Assembly: GCF_016907655.1 (NCBI RefSeq)
Contig: NZ_JAFBCL010000001.1
Span: 248,001 to 312,000, forward strand
DNA length: 64,000 nucleotides
From: Saccharothrix algeriensis
GTDB lineage: Bacteria; Actinomycetota; Actinomycetes; Mycobacteriales; Pseudonocardiaceae
Direction of reading: 5' to 3'
Positions 59,117 to 64,000 of this stretch are shown here, one piece after another (positions within the stretch are counted from its first letter, which is position 1; every line of letters starts with the position of its first letter). The notes beneath the pieces were generated by a model. That model had not been told where the DNA came from. It saw only the letters and a list, made by a program, of their open reading frames with translations, and ran no database searches. The position numbers were made by a program, and so were the translations under genes.

Positions 59117-59706
59117 CCGCGGACCTGGGCGCCTGGTTGTGCTTCGAGGACGAGACCGGCTGCAACACCCGCCCGCACAAGGCCCGCACCTGGGCAAGGC
59201 GCGGCCACACCCCGGTCCTGCCCTACTGGGCCGGTTCCCAGGGTCGGATCTCGGTGGCCGGCCTGCTCTGCGTCAAACCCGGCGAACGCACCCGGCTGCT
59301 GCACCGGGTGCTCGTGCACCACCGCCGCCGCAGCCCGCCGGCCCCGCGCAGCTTCCTCGAGCGGCACTACCTCGCGCTGCTGGACGACGCCCACCGTCGC
59401 CTGGGCGGCCCGATCGTGCTGATCTGGGACAACCTCGACCGGCACATCAGCGCCCGGATACGGCCCGCCCTCGCCGCCCGGGACTGGCTGCACGTGATCC
59501 GACTACCCGCCTACGCCCCGGAACTCAACCCGGTGGAAGGGGTGTGGTCACACCTCAAACGCGGTCTGGCCAACCTCGCCCCCGTCGGTCTGAACGACCT
59601 GGTCCCGATCGTGCGCCGCCGACTCCGCCTCATCCGGAACCGGCCCGACCTGCTCGACGGATTCCTCGCCCACACCGGCCTGACCCTCACCCCCGAACCA
59701 ACCTGA
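59095..59706 (+). CDS. IS630 transposase, downstream frame (DDE catalytic half)
   Basis: A 203-aa frame (from its first GTG) with the DDE residues: CFEDETG (Asp), LIWDNLDRH (Asp) and APELNPVEGVW (Glu), followed by SHLKR. It is -1 relative to the upstream frame and overlaps it by 22 nt. It is most likely translated as a fusion through frameshifting rather than from its own start. Confidence 0.85.
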   Translation: MGAGKTLAADLGAWLCFEDETGCNTRPHKARTWARRGHTPVLPYWAGSQGRISVAGLLCVKPGERTRLLHRVLVHHRRRSPPAPRSFLERHYLALLDDAHRRLGGPIVLIWDNLDRHISARIRPALAARDWLHVIRLPAYAPELNPVEGVWSHLKRGLANLAPVGLNDLVPIVRRRLRLIRNRPDLLDGFLAHTGLTLTPEPT

Positions 59707-59832
59707 CCCCAACAATTGAAGATCAGTATGGCCTGCCCGGAGGGCTACCATGCTTTCTTGGGGGGTGCAAGCACGCTTTTCGCTTGCACCCCCCAAGAAA
59801 GCATGGTTGTCTTTGACAGGTCATGCGGGGGG

Positions 59833-60004
59833 GAACACGACCGCTGTTTCTTTTCCTTCTCCTTGGCGGCCTGCCTGTCCGGCGAGGACTCTTTTGTCTT
59901 TAGCTTAGATCCGTACCGCACCAAATATTTCCTGGATCGGTGCGCGATCTCAGTATGAAGAGTGGCCGAGAGGCCCCCAAGGAGAAGGGAAGTGCGTCGT
60001 GTTC
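59833..60004. repeat. Imperfect palindrome P3 between P1 and P2
   Basis: The 3' outer arm of P1 (GAACACGA) and the 5' outer arm of P2 (TCGTGTTC) bound a third imperfect inverted repeat. The arms share TTCCTTCTCCTTGG. The centre (59890-59960) is unusually AT-rich for this genome (CTTTTGTCTTTAGCTTAG, AAATATTTCC). No gene is seen. Confidence 0.6.
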
Positions 60005-60123
60005 TCCCCGTACGGCCTGCCGGAGGCAATCATGTTTTCCGGGGGGCGTCAAGCGAAGAGCGTGCTTGACGCCCCCCGGAAAACATGATTGGGCTGCGCC
60101 CAGGCCGTACGGGGAGAACACGA
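59997..60123. repeat. Palindromic repeat P2, intact copy
   Basis: An outer perfect 23-bp stem (59997-60019 with 60101-60123) encloses a perfect 27-bp inner stem (60028-60054 with 60064-60090) and a 9-nt loop. It could form a cruciform in DNA or a long hairpin in RNA. No gene is encoded. Confidence 0.8.
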
Positions 60124-60144
60124 GGCACACGGCTGCGCTGAACA

Positions 60145-60283
60145 GCGCCGCCGCGCGGGGCGCGGCTGAGGCAGAGCTGAAGCGCCGCCGCGCGGGGCGC
60201 GGCTTGAGGCGAGAGCTTGAGCGCCGCCGCGCGGGGCGCGGCTTACCGCGAGAGCTGAACAGCGCCGCCGCGCGGGGCGCGGC
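60145..60283. repeat. Four 22-bp GC hairpin repeats after the tetR-like gene
   Basis: Identical cores of 22 bp (GCGCCGCCGCGCGGGGCGCG plus two bases) start at 60145, 60182, 60221 and 60262, 37-41 bp apart. Each holds a GCCGCGC/GCGCGGC stem. They lie directly 3' of the TetR-like gene on its strand and could act as tandem terminators or mRNA stabilisers. Confidence 0.75.
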
Positions 60284-60289
60284 CTGCTC

Positions 60290-60841
60290 TCACCGCTCGC
60301 GGAACAGGAGGCCCGCGACCGCGCGGCCCGCCGCGCGCGGGTCGTCGCCGAGGTCCGAGGTGAGCGCCCCGGCGTTCCACAAAGTCGCGAAACCGTGCAC
60401 GATCGACCAAGCCGCAACGGCCGCGACCTCGGGCTCCACCTGCCGCGCCACTCCCCCGTACAGCACCTCCCGGGCCCTGCCCTGCCCGGCGACCACCGCC
60501 GGGTCGTCGGCGTGGTATAGGTCTGGGCGGAACATGACCTCGAAGTGCGCGCGCCGTTCGACGGCGAACTGCACGTACGCCGCGCCGACGTCCACGAAGT
60601 CCCCGCCCTGCGCCTCGGCCAGGTGATCGGCCAGCAGCTCGAAGCCCTCCGCCGCCACCGCGGTGAGCACCCCCCGCTTGTCCCGGAAGTGGTGCACCGG
60701 ACCGGCGTGCGACACCCCCACCCTTCGGGCCAGGTCGCGCATCCCGACGCCGCCGGGGCCGTGTTCGGCGATGGCCGCGACGGCGGCGTCCAGCACGGCC
60801 CGCCGCAGGTCGCCGTGGTGGTAGGGGCGCTCGGAGGTCAC
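60290..60841 (-). CDS. TetR/AcrR family transcriptional regulator
   Basis: A 183-aa regulator with an N-terminal HTH (YHHGDLRRAVLDAAVAAIAE, GVGMRDLARRVGVSHAGPVH, HFRDKRGVLTAV). The C-terminal ligand region (VQFAVERRAHFEVMFRPDLY, AWSIVHGFATLW) resembles TetR_C_33/WHG types. It is divergent from the DoxX-like gene, with a perfect palindrome in the shared promoter, so it probably represses both. Confidence 0.85.
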   Translation of the reverse strand: MTSERPYHHGDLRRAVLDAAVAAIAEHGPGGVGMRDLARRVGVSHAGPVHHFRDKRGVLTAVAAEGFELLADHLAEAQGGDFVDVGAAYVQFAVERRAHFEVMFRPDLYHADDPAVVAGQGRAREVLYGGVARQVEPEVAAVAAWSIVHGFATLWNAGALTSDLGDDPRAAGRAVAGLLFRER

Positions 60842-60897
60842 GGGCCCCAGCCTAGCCGCAATCTAGACGTTGACAAGTTCACTGCCCGCAGGCAAAT

Positions 60898-60912
60898 CTT
60901 GTCACTGACAAG
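60898..60912. promoter_or_regulatory. TetR operator candidate
   Basis: The palindrome CTTGTCACTGACAAG is perfect, with a single centre base. A related half-site TTGACAAG lies upstream at 60870 and may double as a -35 box. It sits between the divergent TetR-like and DoxX-like genes. Confidence 0.6.
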
Positions 60913-60946
60913 TTCCCTGCTCCGCCGAACGGGAAGAGGCCCACCG

Positions 60947-61438
60947 ATGGCTCCGCTGGTCATCCTCGTCGTCGTCACGCTCACCCTGGCCCTCGGCCGC
61001 GCCCTGGGTCTGCGCCGGATCCCCCCGTGGCCGTTCGCCGTGCGCGCGGGCCTCGCGGCCATGTTCACCGCGACCGGTGTGGCGCACTTCGTGGGGATGC
61101 GCGAGCAACTCGTCGCGATGGTGCCGCCGGCCCTGCCCGCGCCCGAACTGCTCGTCACGGTCACCGGCGTGCTCGAACTGCTCGGCGCGGCGGGGCTGCT
61201 GTGGCGCCGGACGTCGCCCTGGGCGGCGGCAGGTCTGAGCGCGCTGCTGATCGCGATGTTCCCGGCCAACGTGCACGCCGCGGCGGAAGGGCTCTCACCC
61301 TCCTTCGGCGACCGGCTGCTGCCGCGCACGATCATGCAGGTCGTGTTCCTCGCGGCGACCGCCGGCGTGCTCGTCCACCACCTGCGGGCGCGCCGGGAAG
61401 CCCGGCCGCTCGACGTCACCCGGAGCGCGGGCGCCTGA
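60947..61438 (+). CDS. DoxX family membrane protein
   Basis: A 163-aa protein with four helices starting at ATG 60947 after GGGAAGAGG. The segments GLAAMFTATGVAHFVGM, VTGVLELLGAAGLLWRR and MFPANVHAAAEG match DoxX-like proteins of about this length. The role is probably in membrane or thiol homeostasis; in this arrangement the TetR-like neighbour likely regulates it. Confidence 0.8.
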   Translation: MAPLVILVVVTLTLALGRALGLRRIPPWPFAVRAGLAAMFTATGVAHFVGMREQLVAMVPPALPAPELLVTVTGVLELLGAAGLLWRRTSPWAAAGLSALLIAMFPANVHAAAEGLSPSFGDRLLPRTIMQVVFLAATAGVLVHHLRARREARPLDVTRSAGA

Positions 61439-61515
61439 CCACTGCGGCATCGCCGCGCCACCACGACGCCGTGCACGCGCTCGGCGCGACCCCGGTGGCG
61501 GCGCGCCCGCCGCGC

Positions 61516-62361
61516 TCAGGTCCCGAACGCCCGGACGACCGCGGCCATGTCCTCGGTGCCGCCGTGGTCCGCGGCGACCCGGTACTGCTCGTGCAGCGCG
61601 CGCATCAGCCGGTCGTCGGTGCCCGCCTGCCGCATCGCCGACAGGACCAGGTCGGCGTCCTTCACCGCGCCGTCGACGCCGAACTGCGGCGTGAAGTCGC
61701 CCGCGATCATCGCCCGGCCCTTCACCTGCGCGTAGCCGCTGTCCACCGCACCGCCGGAGATGGCGTCGAGGAACGCGGCCGGCTCCAGGCCCAGCCCCCG
61801 GGTCAGGGCCACGGCCTGCGCGGTGGCGGCGGTGATCGACAGCACCCACGAGTTGGCCGCCAGCTTGAGCCGCTGGCCGTCGCCGGGCCGCTCCCCCGCC
61901 CACACCGTGCGCGCGCCGATCGCGTCGAACACCGGCGCGACGCGCTCCCGCAGCGCCGGCGGCCCGGCCGCCAGGACGGTCAGCTCGCCCTCCTCCGCCG
62001 GCTTGCGGGTGCCCAGGACGGGCGCGTCGACGAACGGCGTGCCACCGGCCAGCTCGGCGAGGCGCTCGGTGCCCTCCAGCCCGACGGTGCCGCTCTGCAC
62101 CCACACCGCGCCGTCGGCCAGCGCCAGCCCGTCCATGACCGCGGCGGTGGAGTCGGCGTCGAACAGCACCGTCAGCACGACGTCCGCGGAGGCCACCGCC
62201 TCCGCCGGGCTGTCGGCCACCACGGCGCCGTCCTGCGCCAGCGGCCGGGCCTTGTCCGCGCTGCGGTTCCACACCGCCACGGCCAGCCCCGCCCGCAGCA
62301 GGCTGCGCGCCATGCCCGCGCCCATCATCCCGGTGCCCAGCACCGCCACCGACTTCACCAC
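61516..62361 (-). CDS. NAD(P)-dependent beta-hydroxyacid dehydrogenase/imine reductase-like protein
   Basis: A 281-aa dehydrogenase. GTG 62361 follows AAGGGA with a 6-nt gap. Rossmann motif SVAVLGTGMMGAGMARSLL; substrate loop PFVDAPVLGTRKPAEEGEL; catalytic Lys region LKLAANSWVLSITAATAQA and GAVKDADLVL. This is the 3-hydroxyisobutyrate dehydrogenase superfamily; the family includes imine reductases, and a specific substrate cannot be given. Convergent with the DoxX gene. Confidence 0.8.
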   Translation of the reverse strand: MVKSVAVLGTGMMGAGMARSLLRAGLAVAVWNRSADKARPLAQDGAVVADSPAEAVASADVVLTVLFDADSTAAVMDGLALADGAVWVQSGTVGLEGTERLAELAGGTPFVDAPVLGTRKPAEEGELTVLAAGPPALRERVAPVFDAIGARTVWAGERPGDGQRLKLAANSWVLSITAATAQAVALTRGLGLEPAAFLDAISGGAVDSGYAQVKGRAMIAGDFTPQFGVDGAVKDADLVLSAMRQAGTDDRLMRALHEQYRVAADHGGTEDMAAVVRAFGT

Positions 62362-62526
62362 TGGTCGTCCCTTCGTCGAGTTGCCCGCAAATCTGCCACC
62401 GCGGTGGTGCACCCGCATCTTTCGTCTTCACTGGTACGGAGCAATTCCGCGGCCACCCGAGCGGGTTCCGGCCGGCGCGGCCGGGCCGGCCCTACGGTGG
62501 TCCGGACGCACGGTTCGGGGGGCGGT

Positions 62527-63765
62527 ATGGACGGGAAGCTCCGGGCAGCGGCAACGCGCCGGTCGCCGTCGAGACCCCGCGGGATCGCGCTGGCCGCCGG
62601 CGGCCTGCTCGGCTCGGCGGCGGGCCTGGTCGCGATCGCCGCCGGGTGCTGGCAGGTGGTCGACCGGGGGGCGGGGCGGCACACCGCGTCGGCCCTGCTG
62701 CTGGTGCTCCTGGGCGGCACGCTGGTCCACCGCGGCGCGCGGGCCCGCGTCCGCGGTCGGCGGCTGCTGGTCCCGGACGTGCCGGCGCCGCCGGACGACG
62801 AGCTGTTCGTCCTGTACCTGCGGTCGCGCGACCCCCGCCCGGCGCCCGCCCGGCGGGTGGAGCCGGTCCGGCACGGGGTGGCCGCGCCGCTCCCGCTGCC
62901 GCCCGGCCTCCTGGTGACCGGGCACAGCGCCGAGGAGCAGCTGTCCGCCGCCCTCGCGCACCTCGGGCCGGTGCTCGTGCCCGCCCGGCCGGGCGATCCC
63001 CCGCCGCCCGCCGGGACGCGGCGGCTGCGGCTGCCCGCCGAGGACCGGCGGCGGGCGGCGGAGCTGATGGCGCGCGCCCGACTGGTCGTGATCAGCCTGG
63101 GTCCCGGCGCCGTGGCGGACCTGCTCGACGCGGCGGCGGCCGTCCCACCCGAACGCCTGCTGCTGGTGGTCCCGTTGCGGCGCGGGGATTACGAGGAGTT
63201 CCGGGCCCGGCTCCGCGCGGTGTCGCCGGCCGGCGCGCCGCGGCTGCCCGAGCACCCCGCCTCGGCCGGGCACGACGACTGGGCCGAGCACGACAGGACC
63301 GGGCACGACGGTGCGATCCGGGGCGTGGTCTCGTTCGCCGCCGACTGGACGCCGACGTTCCGCCCGGTCCGCCCGACGGCCGTCCGCCACAGCCTGGCCA
63401 CGCCGCTGCGCCGCGCCCTGGCCCCGCCGCTCGACGGGCTCGCCGCCTACGAGGACGGGCTGCCCACCAGCGCCGAGGTGGCCCGGCGCGGGCGGCGCGG
63501 CGAGACCATCCAGGCGCTCGGGGCCTGCCTGGTGGTCTTCGCGCTGGTGCGGGTGGGGCTGCTGCTGTGGCGGCTGGCCCGGCGGGACTGGAACGCCGGC
63601 CCCGGCTGGTGCGAGCTGTACGTCGTCGTCCCCGCGCTGCTGGTCCTGCTGTGCGGCTGGGGCTCGGCGCGGATGGGGCGGCGGATCAGGCTGCGGGCCG
63701 TTCCGCCGCCGCGGCCGGTCGGCGGGTGGGCGCGGGACCGGCCGGCGCCGCCGCGGGGGGCGTGA
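62527..63765 (+). CDS. Membrane protein with TIR-like soluble domain
   Basis: A 412-aa protein starting at ATG 62527. Two N-terminal helices (IALAAGGLLGSAAGLVAIAA, ALLLVLLGGTLVH) and two C-terminal helices flank a soluble region. The soluble region contains DELFVLYLRSRDPRPAP, HSAEEQLSAALAHLGPVLV and LMARARLVVISLG. This order recalls TIR-like folds in actinobacterial membrane proteins, but the key catalytic Glu is not clear. Function unknown. The start of the protein is after a GGGGGG run. Confidence 0.6.
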   Translation: MDGKLRAAATRRSPSRPRGIALAAGGLLGSAAGLVAIAAGCWQVVDRGAGRHTASALLLVLLGGTLVHRGARARVRGRRLLVPDVPAPPDDELFVLYLRSRDPRPAPARRVEPVRHGVAAPLPLPPGLLVTGHSAEEQLSAALAHLGPVLVPARPGDPPPPAGTRRLRLPAEDRRRAAELMARARLVVISLGPGAVADLLDAAAAVPPERLLLVVPLRRGDYEEFRARLRAVSPAGAPRLPEHPASAGHDDWAEHDRTGHDGAIRGVVSFAADWTPTFRPVRPTAVRHSLATPLRRALAPPLDGLAAYEDGLPTSAEVARRGRRGETIQALGACLVVFALVRVGLLLWRLARRDWNAGPGWCELYVVVPALLVLLCGWGSARMGRRIRLRAVPPPRPVGGWARDRPAPPRGA

Positions 63766-63796
63766 CGGCCCCGCGCGCGGCGAGGCGTCGGCCGCC

Positions 63797-63827
63797 GCCC
63801 GCGGTCACCGCGACGGCGACCGCGGGC
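63797..63827. terminator. Hairpin between convergent genes
   Basis: A perfect 10-bp stem (GCCCGCGGTC with GACCGCGGGC) with an 11-nt loop follows the membrane protein stop and precedes the convergent SDR gene stop. Confidence 0.55.
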
Positions 63828-63907
63828 GCACCTGCTCAGGCCACCTGCTCTTCAGGACGCCTGCTCTTCCGGGCGCCGGCGCGGCCGGCGGTCGGCTCGT
63901 GGACGCC

Positions 63908-64000
63908 TCAGCGCGCGACGGTGAAGCGGCGGCGCTCGTTCGCGGGCCGCTCGATCTCGTCGACCAGGGCGACCGCGTAGTCCTCGGCGCTGATCCAGCT
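63908..64000 (-). CDS. NAD(P)-binding SDR/NmrA-like protein, C-terminal fragment
   Basis: Only the last 30 residues are inside the window, entering from the right edge and stopping at 63908. The segment [17 protein letters not shown] and the final ERRRFTVAR match the C-terminal end of NAD(P)H-binding (YwnB/NmrA-like) proteins. The rest of the gene is beyond the window. Confidence 0.65.
   Translation of the reverse strand, partial: SWISAEDYAVALVDEIERPANERRRFTVAR

Larger units (their letters stand above)
58550..59728 (+). mobile_element. IS630-family insertion sequence
   Basis: Terminal inverted repeats of 24 bp (58550-58573 and 59705-59728) are perfect, beginning TACTGATCTTCAATTGTTGG. The TA dinucleotides at the outer edges fit an IS630-type TA target duplication. 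It encodes two overlapping frames joined by a likely -1 frameshift. Length about 1.18 kb, typical of the family. It appears intact and possibly active. Confidence 0.9.
58536..59840. repeat. Palindromic repeat P1, split by an IS630 element
   Basis: The outer left arm starts at 58536 (TCGTGTTCTCCCCGTA) and is interrupted at its TA by the IS. It resumes at 59729, giving an imperfect outer stem with 59815-59840. The inner arms are a perfect 26-bp inverted repeat (59747-59772 and 59782-59807) with a 9-nt loop. The same architecture occurs in repeat P2 at 59997-60123, where it is intact. Confidence 0.75.

Noticed and set aside
59095..59706. Pseudogene call for the downstream transposase frame
   Set aside because: A slippery heptamer and perfect terminal repeats make programmed frameshifting more likely than decay.

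Overview
The window is about 75% G+C with strong third-codon-position GC bias, GTG and TTG starts, stop/start overlaps (GTGA, ATGA), F420-type and MbtH-type genes, an EspC-like ESX partner and a large NRPS operon. This fits a filamentous actinomycete, most likely a Pseudonocardiales relative of Saccharothrix, Actinosynnema or Lentzea. The genus is inferred, not shown.

Layout, left to right. 1-5.1 kb: partial MFS exporter, a GGDEF protein with a degenerate EAL domain, two DUF202 membrane proteins and a stand-alone rhomboid-like protein. 5.2-5.6 kb: a large imperfect inverted repeat resembling a MITE. 5.6-11 kb: a polymorphic toxin locus on the minus strand, with an EspC-like partner, a 1373-aa nuclease toxin and two YezG-like immunity genes. 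11.2-13.4 kb: SGNH hydrolase and CoA-transferase. 13.4-19.2 kb: a tightly coupled four-gene operon ending in a TPR protein and a CHAT-fold protease. 19.3-26 kb: secreted or membrane beta-propeller proteins and an amidohydrolase. 26-30.3 kb: an amide-utilisation module with acetamidase/formamidase, permease, AmiC-like sensor and MarR regulator. 30.4-34.9 kb: a small peptide, a two-component system, a P-loop kinase and a membrane phosphoesterase.

35.1-56.5 kb is the main system. It is a single, almost gap-free operon: MbtH, four NRPS modules on four proteins, a kynurenine-3-monooxygenase-like flavoprotein, a DUF6875-like protein, an MFS exporter and a methyltransferase. The first NRPS (C-A-PCP) carries about 880 extra C-terminal residues that look like a full lantibiotic dehydratase (LanB) glutamylation region. 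The last NRPS ends in an NAD(P)H thioester-reductase domain and no thioesterase is present. The product is therefore probably released as a peptide aldehyde, alcohol or cyclised imine. An NRPS-LanB fusion implies possible aminoacyl-tRNA-dependent chemistry on a carrier-bound substrate; this is the most unusual feature here.

56.7-64 kb: DUF3995 gene behind a perfect double operator, an LLM-class oxidoreductase, an IS630-type element with a -1 slippery site inserted into a palindromic repeat, further palindrome arrays, a TetR/DoxX pair, an NAD-dependent beta-hydroxyacid dehydrogenase-like protein, a membrane protein and the 3' end of an SDR gene.
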